Assembly: GCA_009746045.1 (NCBI GenBank) | Contig: RPFO01001332.1 | Location: forward strand, 1-27,500 | Length of the DNA: 27,500 bases | Reading direction: 5' to 3' | Source: Mesostigma viride | Taxonomy: Eukaryota; Streptophyta; Mesostigmatophyceae; Mesostigmatales; Mesostigmataceae | Part shown: positions 1 to 9,922 of the stretch, piece after piece | Layout of the letters: each line of letters opens with the position of its first letter | How positions within the stretch are numbered: the first letter of the stretch is position 1 | Made by a program: the position numbers and the translations under genes | The notes under the pieces: model-generated | The model's input: the letters and a program-made list of their open reading frames with translations, nothing else | Database searches by the model: none | What the model was told of the DNA's origin: nothing

Positions 1-553
<553 letters not shown>

Positions 554-617
554 CTTACCCCCCCCCCTTTTACAAACACCATAATTCTGCCAACGTCACT
601 CTTCCTGGACCGTGTGA

Positions 618-1023
618 TAGTTACGCCCGCCGTCGTTTCTTGTCTTACTGGAAGAGCACATGACCAACATTGGTTGTGCTAGTTACGCCCGCCGTCGTTT
701 CTTTTGCCTTTTCGATGTCGAAATATATCTCGGGAAAGATGCACCCCCGTCAGTTAACTTGTCATCTTGTAAGCTCAATCTTTCCATGATAGTTACGCCC
801 GCCGTCGTTTCTTTTGCATCTTCGATGTCGAAGTGTTTGTCGTGAAAGTTGCATCCCCGTCAGCTTCTTGTAAGATCAATGTTTCATGATAGTTACGCCC
901 GCCGTCGTTTCTTTTTTATTTTCGATGTCGAAGAATATGTCGTGAAAGTTGCAGCGCGTTCGTGTCCATTGTGATCTTGTGATATCAAAGTTTCCCATGA
1001 TAGTTACGCCCGCCGTCGTTTCT
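618..1023 (+). repeat. Five-copy cluster of the GC-rich interspersed motif
   Basis: Five identical 23-bp copies (TAGTTACGCCCGCC followed by GTCGTTTCT) start at 618, 680, 790, 890 and 1001. The sequence between copies is also related: each spacer has a TTCGATGTCGAAG-like palindrome, then GTCGTGAAAGTTGCA, then TTTC-ATGA just before the next copy. The block is therefore a degenerate tandem repeat of about 100-110 bp, with one shorter unit. It lies directly upstream of the first small gene and may be its promoter region; that role is inference. Confidence 0.85.
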
Positions 1024-1133
1024 GTTGCTTCTCGTTCGTTTAAAATATCTAATGAAGTTTTTACCATCGTTCACCTAAAACAAATTACTTTAAATCTGCA
1101 CCCGTTAAACCACACCCCCCTCGAAATGACTCC

Positions 1134-1373
1134 ATGGTTGCAGAACAAATGTCAGAAGAAGAACAAAAAAAATGCTTCGGAAACCACAAGCGCAAAAGGA
1201 AAGCCGATGACAATTTAGAGACCCTCTCGGAGGATGTGCCGGAGTTGGTTTCTTCGGATGACGAGTTTGAATACTCAAAAACATCAGGGGGACAAGTTCT
1301 TGAGAAAGCATGGAAGGTGTTTGTGACAAACGCGTTTGTGGAATGGATAAAAAAAAACTATTCCGAGGAATAG
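1134..1373 (+). CDS. Small charged hypothetical protein, 79 aa
   Basis: Not recognised. The reading frame starts at an ATG at 1134, with a second in-frame Met at codon 6, and ends at TAG. The N-terminal half is basic (KKCFGNHKRKRKADD), the middle is acidic (LSEDVPELVSSDDEFEY), and the C-terminus (KAWKVFVTNAFVEWIKKNY) could form an amphipathic helix. KRKRK resembles a nuclear localisation signal. It is the first gene of the same-strand block and is followed after only 68 bases by the MYND gene. An AATAAA lies at 1393-1398 in that gap. The frame is short, so it could be spurious, but the charge segregation and the ordered spacing argue for a real gene. Confidence 0.5.
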   Translation: MVAEQMSEEEQKKCFGNHKRKRKADDNLETLSEDVPELVSSDDEFEYSKTSGGQVLEKAWKVFVTNAFVEWIKKNYSEE

Positions 1374-1392
1374 TAACTTGTTATTATAAAAT

Positions 1393-1398
1393 AATAAA
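1393..1398 (+). promoter_or_regulatory. Candidate poly(A) signal AATAAA
   Basis: A canonical AATAAA lies 20 bases past the stop of the 79-aa gene, in a very A/T-rich gap. It would serve that gene, which implies an extremely short 3' UTR before the next start codon. Confidence 0.35.
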
Positions 1399-1441
1399 TT
1401 AATGTTTATGAATTTTTTTGTTCGTTTTTTCCCTGAAAAAG

Positions 1442-2197
1442 ATGGAGTCCGAGATCGTGAATGAAGTCTACGGAAGCGTCCTTCAAAACGTTTTCAAACA
1501 AGTTCGCTTTCTGTCGCGTGTCATATTCGAGGAAGTTCGAGTCGCGCAGGAGAGGACAGGCCGCCACTTGGCCGTTTTATTGGCGTTTGATTCGTTCAGC
1601 CAAATGGAGAGAATTATGTACGCCCAGCTAGCTGATATGAACTTCTGTATTCAAGAGGGTTTTTTCAGACCACAGATGGATCTAAGAGTGCCCATAGACC
1701 CAAGGACGGAGTTCCGCCTTTTGGTGTCGTTCATTACAAAGGGGCCAAAGATAGAGTTGGGGGAAGAGGAAGGGGCTCAGCTTGGGTGCACCTACGGGCG
1801 CGCATTTTACCCGAATGTTACGCATTCTCTGCGCGTGAGGGCTGATGCATGTGTAGGGGCAGTACCCCTCAACATGAACTTTTTCTTGCTCTCTGACCCG
1901 ATCGTGAGGGATGGGGATCGCATGCGTAGTACGCGAAAGTGCTCCAAGGAGGGGTGTGGGTGCGAAACAGGACCTCATATCAAGTGGTGTAGAGGATGTA
2001 GGGATGCCAGATATTGCAGTGAGGAGTGCCAGCGTGCGGACTGGAGTAGGCATAAGGATAGATGCGAACGTCTGAGGCAAGCGAGGGAGGTGCTGGCAGG
2101 GGTGAAGTGGGGGGTTAACGTGACGACGATACTGGATAAAACTATGGGGTCTGATGTCGACTTCTCCTTCAACTTCCACGACGGCTCTGCCTCTTAG
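1442..2197 (+). CDS. MYND-type zinc-finger protein, 251 aa
   Basis: The C-terminal part (C167 to C208) is a MYND zinc finger. It has the WCRGCRDARYCSEECQRADW core followed by SRHKDRC, giving the C-x2-C-x4-YC-x3-C-x7-H-x3-C pattern that binds two zinc ions in this family. Upstream Cys residues in CSKEGCGC supply the first ligands. MYND domains bind proline-rich peptides and usually act as protein-interaction modules in transcriptional or chromatin complexes. The N-terminal 160 residues are not recognisable; they contain a helical start and a DPRTEF-RLLVSFITKG beta-like stretch. The ATG at 1442 is preferred because no upstream in-frame ATG exists. There is no SET domain, so it is not a SMYD methyltransferase. 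The zinc finger is certain from sequence; the cellular role is not. Confidence 0.85.
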   Translation: MESEIVNEVYGSVLQNVFKQVRFLSRVIFEEVRVAQERTGRHLAVLLAFDSFSQMERIMYAQLADMNFCIQEGFFRPQMDLRVPIDPRTEFRLLVSFITKGPKIELGEEEGAQLGCTYGRAFYPNVTHSLRVRADACVGAVPLNMNFFLLSDPIVRDGDRMRSTRKCSKEGCGCETGPHIKWCRGCRDARYCSEECQRADWSRHKDRCERLRQAREVLAGVKWGVNVTTILDKTMGSDVDFSFNFHDGSAS

Positions 2198-2253
2198 AAA
2201 AACTTGAAATGTAGAGTAATAACTTGTTTATATGATGTTATATTTAATGTTTA

Positions 2254-2499
2254 ATGTTTAATGTTTATAACGTATCATTTTCCTCCTACGCGCAGGAAAT
2301 GGTGGAGGTTAAGGAGAGTTTGGCCAAAAGGCAAAGGACCGACACACTTCGACATAATGGAAGGAGTCTTCCATTGTACATCAAAAAAATAGTCGAGGAT
2401 TACTGGCTCGCTTCCGACTCGACTCCTCGTCCGAGTCCGGTGATACCGGACAGTGTCAAAGTCTGGAAGGTTTCAGCACATCAATCGCACATTGAATAG
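2254..2499 (+). CDS. Short basic hypothetical protein, 81 aa (or 66 aa from 2299)
   Basis: Not recognised. The open frame begins at ATG 2254. An acceptor-like CTACGCGCAG ends at 2295, just before an in-frame ATG at 2299, so the true start may be 2299, as in the next three genes where CAG abuts the ATG. The protein is basic, with LAKRQRTD and LYIKKIVEDYW, and ends TAG. The leader contains three overlapping TTTAATG repeats also seen before the MYND gene (TTAATGTTTATG), suggesting a shared promoter-like element. Size and composition resemble the 79-aa gene, but I see no alignable homology. Confidence 0.45.
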   Translation: MFNVYNVSFSSYAQEMVEVKESLAKRQRTDTLRHNGRSLPLYIKKIVEDYWLASDSTPRPSPVIPDSVKVWKVSAHQSHIE

Positions 2500-2530
2500 A
2501 TAATGTTTTATCGCCATATTGCTGTTCGAC

Positions 2531-2553
2531 AAGTTGCGCCTTGGGGCGTTTCT
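2531..2553 (+). repeat. GC-rich motif copy, hairpin variant
   Basis: This copy, AAGTTGCGCC-TTGG-GGCGTTTCT, lies 32 bases past the stop of the previous gene. The arms GCGCC and GGCGT can pair around a short loop. AATAAA sequences follow at 2580-2585 and 2593-2598, so it lies in a probable 3' UTR or intergenic region. Confidence 0.8.
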
Positions 2554-2639
2554 TTGCGCCAAATTTAAACCTTCGTATTAATAAACAAGTACAATAAAAA
2601 AATTTCAAAACGTTTTTTGAATTTTATTTTCCGGGGCCG

Positions 2640-2663
2640 GTATGTTATCGTAACTTGTCGCAG
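2640..2663 (+). other. GTATGTT...CGCAG module abutting the ATG (possible 24-nt intron)
   Basis: GGCCGGTATGTT begins the module and GTCGCAG ends it, directly before ATG 2664. The ends match splice donor (GTATGT) and acceptor (CAG). The same arrangement precedes the next two genes. It could be a very short 5' UTR intron, a trans-splice acceptor, or a transcription start element. Confidence 0.4.
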
Positions 2664-3529
2664 ATGTCCGGTTCGACGGAAGATTCGTCCGATTCGTCTA
2701 GTCACCTCCTGATGGAGGATTGGCAACGACTTCAACAACACCAAGCGGTTGCCACTGTCATTCAGAGTGTTGCTCGCTCAATAGGGGCGCCGCGCAAGTG
2801 TGATGTGTCCACTTGCAAGAAAACCGCTCTCGGATTTGACTTGTATTGCCGAAAGCACGAAGAACATTCTCGTCACATCGAAAATGCCCTCAGTCGCGGA
2901 CTTGGAATGGCGGGCGCCCTCGGACCTGGATTGGCGGGGGGGCCCTGCGACTTCGCCTGGACATGACTGTCGGAGAGGTCGTGGGTGTAAATTTTGATTT
3001 CACCAGGGGAGACGAGTACTTCCTTGAAGATTGGATAGTCAAAGACTCCGCGACAGGTGCGGACTTGGCAAAGGGAGGCTACGTTGCCGGCGCCCAAGAA
3101 AATGGTTGGAGTAGCTTGAGATGCTTTTTGATGACGACACCTTTTGCCGACTCGCGTGACACGGATGTAAGCGAACTTTATCGGCGTATGTGTTTTGCAC
3201 TCGCCGACATTCCGCTGATAACTCAACGAGAGTTCGATTTTCGCGTGGAAACAAAAGCCAAAGCGATTGTATCCGGCGTGAAGGCGATTGTGGAGGAGGA
3301 GCAGGATTCTCTGTGTGCAGAGTATTTGGAGAGAGTGGCCCCGATGAAGACGAGGAGGTCCGAAATCTATCCTGACACCGGCAACAAGGAGGCAAAGTTG
3401 GTGGCCGCCAAAGAAGAGATGTTCGCTCGTGTCGATGAAATGGCGGCGAAAGAGGTTCCGAGAGTTCGCTCGATCGGTTGTTGCAAAACCTGCAGAGAGT
3501 GGAACGAGTCGCGGGACAGTCTATATTGA
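2664..3529 (+). CDS. C-x4-C-x10-C-x2-H zinc-motif protein, about 288 aa, one frame break
   Basis: The protein starts at ATG 2664, directly after CAG. An acidic/serine-rich N-terminus is followed by C46, C51, C62 and H65 (RKCDVSTCKK and YCRKH), the same ligand spacing as in the next gene. The spacing resembles the short zinc repeats described as WRKY19-like in oomycetes, but that link is tentative. The frame shifts at a run of seven G at about 2936-2942 and continues to TGA at 3529. The downstream part is well formed (TRGDEYFLEDWIVKDS, later MFARVDEMAAKEVPR) and ends with a CCKTC pair. One missing G would explain the break, so an assembly indel is more likely than decay. Confidence 0.6.
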
Positions 3530-3532
3530 TAT

Positions 3533-3695
3533 GAGTTGCGCCCGCCGGCGTTTCTCTGGTCTTGAATGCCCCCCCTCTACATACACATTATATTGTCTGG
3601 ACATTCGTATGTAGTGACAATCGTAGTCGATGTGATTGCCATTCGTTTGTACGTAGAAAGTGGTTGTTGAGGAAGTTGCGCCCCAGGGCGTTTCT
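3533..3695 (+). repeat. Two GC-rich motif copies between the zinc-motif paralogues
   Basis: Copies lie at 3533-3555 (GAGTTGCGCCCGCCGGCG then TTTCT) and 3673-3695 (AAGTTGCGCCCCAGGGCG then TTTCT). The first begins only three bases after the upstream stop codon. In the second, CGCCC and GGGCG are perfect hairpin arms. AATAAA follows at 3747-3752. The copies are 140 bases apart and differ mainly in the central bases. Confidence 0.85.
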
Positions 3696-3790
3696 TTGTT
3701 GCATTTTCTTCAAATTTTAGCTCGCATAAATAGATGAAGATGACTTAATAAATGCCAGTTTTTTTTAATAATATAAACTACTCGCGGCCG

Positions 3791-3809
3791 GTATGTTCTG
3801 GTTTCGCAG
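3791..3809 (+). other. GTATGTT...CGCAG module abutting the ATG (possible 19-nt intron)
   Basis: It has the same layout as the preceding gene: CGGCCG then GTATGTTCTGGTTTCGCAG then ATG. The GGCCGGTATGTT stretch is shared exactly with 2635-2646. At 19 nt it would be near the smallest spliceosomal introns known, so a promoter or trans-splicing role is equally possible. Confidence 0.4.
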
Positions 3810-4544
3810 ATGTCCAGTCTGACGGTCGACATAAGGGGACGTCCATATCAGGACGCTGTTTTCCGGATTTTTGAGAAGGATCCCGAAAAGAAGTGCCGGG
3901 ATAGGAAATGTAAAAAGCTGTCAATTACCGACATGGGTCTGTGTGGGGAACACATCGTAGCTTTTGGAAAGGACATGATTTCCCGTCATTTGCAACAATA
4001 CGTTGACAACAATTGTGTGGGAGGGGCGCAGATGGACGTCCTTCTTGAGGATGGAGTGGACGGAGCCAAAAGGGCTGTAATTCGGCTGTCGGAAATGGAT
4101 GATGACAAAGAGGACGTGAACATTCGCCTTAAGAGGCACGACGATAACACGGCCGATTGTGTGTTTGGGTCTCGAGGAGTGGCGGATGAGAGGCAGGTCT
4201 TCCATGATGCCGCGGAGAAGGTGGTGGAATGGATGATGGGTTGGTCAAATCTTGACGTTCGCATATTCAACCGTCTGACGTCTGATTTCCTTCTCCGGGG
4301 AAGTTTCAAGATGGTTGACCGTGCAAGGCAGTCCAGGAACCAGGTATCCGTTTCCATGGCCAGTCCGATCGCACGCATGATTGAGGGGGGCCCTCTTCCG
4401 CGCAACCTTGCCTCGAGATTTCGAAAATACCGTGAAGGGCTCGACCGAAAATCAGCAGCGATTTCCCATTCGCGAACCACTTATGGGTCGACGGAGGTGG
4501 TAACGGAATTTTTTTGCATTTCCTTGCCAATTGATTCTTTATGA
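3810..4544 (+). CDS. C-x4-C-x10-C-x2-H zinc-motif protein, 244 aa, paralogue
   Basis: The frame is intact from ATG 3810 to TGA. C29, C34, C45 and H48 (KKCRDRKCKK and GLCGEH) repeat exactly the C-x4-C-x10-C-x2-H spacing of the neighbouring gene, and in both the second Cys is followed by KK. With the shared start module, this indicates tandem paralogues that diverged strongly outside the motif. The rest of the protein is hydrophilic, with an acidic stretch (LSEMDDDKEDVN) and an arginine-rich C-terminal part. There is no signal peptide or membrane segment. Function is unknown. A single C3H site could bind zinc and contact nucleic acid or protein, but nothing in the sequence settles which. Confidence 0.65.
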   Translation: MSSLTVDIRGRPYQDAVFRIFEKDPEKKCRDRKCKKLSITDMGLCGEHIVAFGKDMISRHLQQYVDNNCVGGAQMDVLLEDGVDGAKRAVIRLSEMDDDKEDVNIRLKRHDDNTADCVFGSRGVADERQVFHDAAEKVVEWMMGWSNLDVRIFNRLTSDFLLRGSFKMVDRARQSRNQVSVSMASPIARMIEGGPLPRNLASRFRKYREGLDRKSAAISHSRTTYGSTEVVTEFFCISLPIDSL

Positions 4545-4582
4545 GGGACATAGAGTTGTTTGTATAGAGAGTGAATTGACGA

Positions 4583-4718
4583 AAGTTGCGACGGCGGTCG
4601 CATCTTTTAGTGCGTCGTTCTCTTGTTATGAATCTCTGTTCATTCTGAATTATAACGTTGTTTGTACCTTGACATAATGATGCATTTTTTGTATTGAGTT
4701 GCGACGTGGGGCGCATCT
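4583..4718 (+). repeat. Two diverged GC-rich motif copies upstream of the large gene
   Basis: Copies lie at 4583-4605 (AAGTTGCGAC-GGCG-GTCGCATCT, a perfect TGCGAC/GTCGCA stem) and 4696-4718 (GAGTTGCGACGTGGGG then CGCATCT). Both replace the usual CGTTTC with CGCATC. In the first, this change keeps the stem paired. They sit 113 bases apart between the zinc-motif gene and the start of the large gene. Confidence 0.75.
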
Positions 4719-4730
4719 TCCTGCTGACTC

Positions 4731-4766
4731 GTATGTTTTTTCCAATTTTTTTGTTTTGTGTTGCAG
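4731..4766 (+). other. GTATGTT...TTGCAG module abutting the ATG (possible 36-nt intron)
   Basis: The module is GTATGTTTTTTCC, then a T-rich tract with GTGTTGCAG directly before ATG 4767. It is the third occurrence of the GTATGTT to CAG-ATG arrangement. This one has a true polypyrimidine tract, so a short 5' UTR intron is the most natural reading here. Confidence 0.45.
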
Positions 4767-5441
4767 ATGGAAAAGGGCGGCCCTACATCGCAGGTGGTCG
4801 GCGACTCTCCCCCTAGGGGGGAAGGGTCAGAAGGGCAACCAGTTCAGGCCCAAGGCGCCTCCCCACAACAGCCTCCTCACAAGCGTGCAAGGGAGGGCAC
4901 GCCGCCCCCAATGGTGGAATCTGGTGTCAGCTTTGCCGCGGTCACTGGGAAGGATGAGTACCACGGTGGTCTTGAGATGGTGGACGATCCGGTTAAGCGG
5001 ATTCAGATTGAGCGGTTTGAGCGACTCGCGAATGGCACTCGTGAACAGCAATTCGCGCTGTACCAAGACATCCTTAATGACAAACCTGAAGTCGCCAAGG
5101 TGCCTTATACCTCCAAGCGCACATTCATGCCTCGTTTCGAAACCCTGCTCCAGCAGGAGCTAAGGTTGCGTCGGTTGGCTCAGAATGCGCCAGAGACAGT
5201 AGCCGCCGCGCCCTCCCATGCCGCGCCTGCCGCAGTAGCCCAAAAGAGGGGGGAGAGTGTGCACGAGTCGGCCGCAGTGCCCTCAACCGCAAGGGATCCC
5301 CCCGCGACTTCCAAGCCGGTCGCGACGGGCGATATGCCCCCGCCGCGGCAGAGGGGAAGGGGGAAGGGGGTCGATGGAGGGGAAGTCCTCGATGTTTTCG
5401 ATATGACGCTGGGCAATTTGGAAGGTGGCGGGCCGATCTTC
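4767..5441 (+). CDS. Large gene, exon 1 (225 codons)
   Basis: Starts at the ATG directly after TTGCAG and ends with codon TTC before the donor GTAAGT at 5442. It encodes a low-complexity Pro/Gly/Gln N-terminus with a basic KRAREG patch, then a helical section (VKRIQIERFERLANGT, FALYQDILND, FETLLQQELRLRRLAQ), then an Ala/Pro-rich linker with an RQRGRGKG basic cluster. No known domain is evident. Confidence 0.6.
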
Positions 5442-8400
5442 GTAAGTCTCCGCCCATTAAATTGATGTCGTGAAATACAATACGCATTTTTTTGCAATAT
5501 TCGCCAGACATGTCATTTCCGACAACTAAGCGGATTTTTACTTTCCGTTGAAATGTTCGCAGGGCCGGCAAGAGGATGTTGGTGCAAGAGAAGCCCGCTC
5601 AATGGCGGGAAGCACCCAGGTACATGAGTGCGTCAGATTCCTCTCCGGTTTACTTGTATTGAAAAGGTTTGCGTGCGTATATCCTTGTTTATTTTTGTAG
5701 TAATTTTTTTCTTGTGAATGGACAATCGCGTTTGCTATTTTTACAGGGAAGTCCGTTCGAGCAGCAAGAGGGCGGTGACAGGAGGGGAAGTGGATCTTAC
5801 GGTGGTTCCACTGCAGAGGGGGGAAGGGTAAGTTACCGTTGACTTACAAATTGAAAGTTTAGGTTCGTCCTCAATTGACAGAGTTACGACGGCCGGCGTT
5901 TCTCTACACTTTTCTTACATTAAAAATCTTCCGTTGATAATGTTCTTGCAGGAAGCCGGTCGTCAGGGTGGGGCAAATCTCCAGGGAGAGGGGGCTATCG
6001 CTGTCGGTGAGCCTGTGTCAGAGGGCGCGGGTGGAAGCGACGGCGATACTGCGAAAATGACACGCTTTAAGGAGCAAGCGGATGCTTATCAACTGAAGAA
6101 GTTGGCAAAGTGGGTTGTGGCCGAGGTGAGAACGGAAACAGCCCCACCTGAGGTACGGAACCAGATGATGACTCTCCATCAAGTCGCTGAGTTGATCGTG
6201 AAGAATGCGTGCGCGCCCGATGGCGCCACACAGCCTGAGGAGATCCCGAGCGCCAAGGCCTTGATAAAGTGGATGGAGGAGAACCTGTTCGAGGGCAAAG
6301 GGAAGGAGAGGAAGTGTAAACTGAAGACGGTGACGATGGCGGACGCCAAGACTCTGATCAAGATGTTGAAGGAACACGATGCCCGCCGGGACAAGTCTCC
6401 GAAGATCGCGAAGGGGTCGAAGAAAGCGGCTGAAGCAGCAGCGGTTGAGGGGAATGAGGTAAGTCTACCTCTGTTGTGAGGGGGGCTTTGTTCTTGAGGT
6501 CCAGGTTTCATGTAGGTTGCGACGGCCGGCGTTTCTCAAGTGTGACACTTACTTCCTTTTGACTAACACTTACTTCCTTTCCTGATTTCGCATCGTTGAG
6601 GGAAATGAGCCAAGTGTACCTCTGTTGTGAGGGGGGCTCTGATCTTGAGGTTTAGGTTTCATCTAGGTTGCGACGGCCGGCGTTTCTCAAGTGTGACATT
6701 TACTTTATTCCTTTCGGTTATGCTTTCCTGATTTTTTCATATCATTGTTAAGGGGAACGAGGTAAGTATACCTCTGTCGTGAGGGGGGCTTTGATGTTGA
6801 GGTTCAGGTTTCATGTAGGTTGCGACGGCCGGCGTTTCTCAATCGGCATTTACTTTATTCCTTTTGGTTATGCTTTCCTGATTTTTTCGCATCAACGCAG
6901 TACGTGCAGGCCGAGAGGGCGACCCACGCGGCCATCCTGTACTCAATCAGCCTCGACCAGCACGCGCGCCGCGAGAACATGAAAATAGATAGTACGTGGA
7001 CTGCTGCCGTCGACGAACACCAGAAGGGACTCTCCGAAGCACTTGCGACCTACAAGGGGAAGGCGCTGAAGGGAAAGGGGAAAGGAAAGGAGGTGGAGGT
7101 TGCGGATGCTCCCGTGTCTCTGCTTGAGAAATGGGAGAAGTCCCCGGTGTCGCAGGATGATGATGACATCCTGGATGTGAACGATGAGATCGCGAAGGGC
7201 AAACGGTTGCGGAAGCAGCTTGCCGTTCAGCCTCGGGACCTCGATGAGATGTCCAAAGCCTTGGTGCATCGAAATCGGGTGTGGACAAGGAACCTGTTCG
7301 TGGGGCCTCAGAAGCTCCTCGCACGAGACTTGCATCTGTCTAGAGCCGAGCAGAACGCCACCATTTTTGCAAACTCGGAGTCCGACTACGGCCACGACAA
7401 GCTGGTGATTCCTGTGTGGCGGTACTCGTTCCAGTTTTTGGCTGACCGGTGCCCCAACAGTTTTCATGACTGGATGAAAAAGGAAGGCACCCAGCGTCAG
7501 CTCGCGCAACTCTTCGGGGAGATGGGGGGGCACGGACAATGAAGGCTGGCTACGCTCGCGCAATGACTGACAAAGAGATTGATATCTACCTGCGAACGAG
7601 CTCGGCCAAGGGAATGGCCGAAGCTGCTTCCACCGCGGTTCTGACAGGACCGGCCGATATTCTGGACTCACTTAAGCCCGTGGACGTGAGAAAGGCCGCG
7701 CTTTTGGACAGTTTGTGCAAGTCCGCCTGGGAGATGGCTCCACTCGAGAAGAAGACACCGTTGCCGCCAGCCATTTGCGGCTTTCTCGTGCTGGACGGGA
7801 ACCACTTTACCACACTCATCAAATCGGTGAAATTCGAACTGGTCACCGACAATATGACGGTGGACCAAAGATCTGTGTGGTACCAGGCAATGCTGAATGG
7901 TTTCATGAAGGCGGAAAAGCTCAGGGTCGTTGCGCGGGGAGGGAAGGAGCAGGAGGTCACGAAGACCGTGGCCGCGGCGAAGCTGGAGGAGTGGGCAACT
8001 GATTGGACGAATTTCGGGGGGGTGGACGTGCAGATGCTCAAGGGTGAGACCATCCTGCCGACCTGGTGGCAGATCCGTGAACAGAAGGTAAGCCAGGTTG
8101 CGACCGCCGGCGTTTCTATAAGTGGTTTTCTTGTGTTAATTTCAGTATGCCATTAGTTCGGTCAAGATGCGACCGCCGGCGTTTCTATAAGGGGTTTTCA
8201 TGTTCCACCTTAGCATGCCATATTTTGGTCAAGATGCGACCGCCGGCGTTTCTGTCAGTCGTATTCTTGTTCTCAGTTGAGTTGTGCTTATTTGGGAGGA
8301 CTGTCGATGTGTCTCTGCGCGTTGTTGCCCTACGGGGATGCAGGTTACCGAACAAGTCGGCAAGATGATCGAAGTTGTCAGGCAGCTCGGGAACGCCATG

Positions 8401-9878
8401 AACGCCGAGGACACAGCCCAAGCCAAGGCAACGTGGGGCTCAGCGCTGGGGGATGTGCACCGGGCCTACCAGGCATATGGACCCGTCAAGAGAGGGAAGG
8501 GCGTGTCTCTCCCAACTCCTCTGTACGGCAAGATCTGGGCGATTGTGAAGCCCTTTTGGCAGAAAGGAGAGCAAGCCAAGGCCGAAGGGGACGGCGCAGG
8601 CGACAAGGCAGGAGGGGCTGAAGAGACGGACAAGTGGGGGCCGGACCAGAAGAACTTCATGCAGCGCTGGCTGTTCTGGTGTGAGGACCCTTTGAAGCCC
8701 GCTGTCGACGGCAAGCCGGCGATCGCACAGGATATCGCGGCTCGGCAAGACTTCCTTGACACGCGCCCTAAAGACAAGGCGCACGAACTGTCCATTTTCA
8801 CCGCGCATCGGGAACTTGCGAGTTTCCAGTACTTCGACAGCCTGATCCAAGCGCCGATCATGTCCTGTGAGGCCCCTCCCAGCAACCTGATAAAAATAAT
8901 GGAAGTCGCCAAGAATTTGATAGAGGCGGCAAAGCAATTCGCCCACATCAAGTTCCTGGAGAACCCCGAGCTGATGGCCGCTTGCAAACAACTAAACGGG
9001 ACTTTCGACCCCGTATTGGTGAGGGAGCACGTGTTTGGCGTGAAGCTGAAGGGCACCGTCGCCACGGACCTCGACAAGTTCATCGCCGACTGCCGCCTGA
9101 CCAGAGACTTTTGGCGGGTGATCGTCACGGCCACGAGGGCGATCATTCTCACGCTGAGGGACCTTCCGCCGGCTAAAAGGAAAGTGGTCGACCAGAAGGA
9201 CTGGAAGTTCCCGAGAGGGCTGCTCGCTTCCCACCCCCGTCATTTGTATGACGATTTGGGGGTGAAGACCAAACATCTGCTGGGTGTGCCACAGCAGGAG
9301 GCGGCGGCGGAGGAGGAGGTGCAGGCGGCGGCTAAGGAGGAGGGGACTGCCAAGGCCAAGAGGGGGTGGTGGGACAGGCTGGAAGCCTTCACCTATTGGG
9401 ACGGGGTGAAGATGGGACCCGACTGGATCGCATACAGGACAATGACATGGAAGGAAAACGAAAAAAGAAAGGATCTGGTGGTGACGAAGGTGGTGGACGA
9501 GTTGTACACGGGGTCTGAAGACCTTCCTGGGAAGCTGAAGGACCAGGCGTTTGCTGTGCTGGACCTGACAGCTGACAGCAACGAGAAGTGGAGGAACCTG
9601 CGCGAGTGGGATCAAGACTGTATTCCGGTCGACAGCCAGATACCCTTACCCTCCTCCCGTTTGAGGTATGCCGCGTGGGATGTGGTTGACCAGATCACCA
9701 AGGCCCTGTTGAAGGGACCCTCCAGAGTTCTGCTGGTGTTCGGGTTACCCGCCCATATCCGCCGGTGGAAGCGCCTGGTCCGACTTATCAAATATCGGCT
9801 TCTTGAAGATGGGTGGCAAGACGTCGACATGGACTTTGCCGTGGTCGTGGACGACGAAGACGACGGGGATCATCATTC

Positions 9879-9922
<44 letters not shown>

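Noticed and set aside
618-1023. CRISPR-like array
   Set aside because: Spacers are related to one another and of unequal length, and the sequence is eukaryotic with introns. It is a degenerate tandem repeat.
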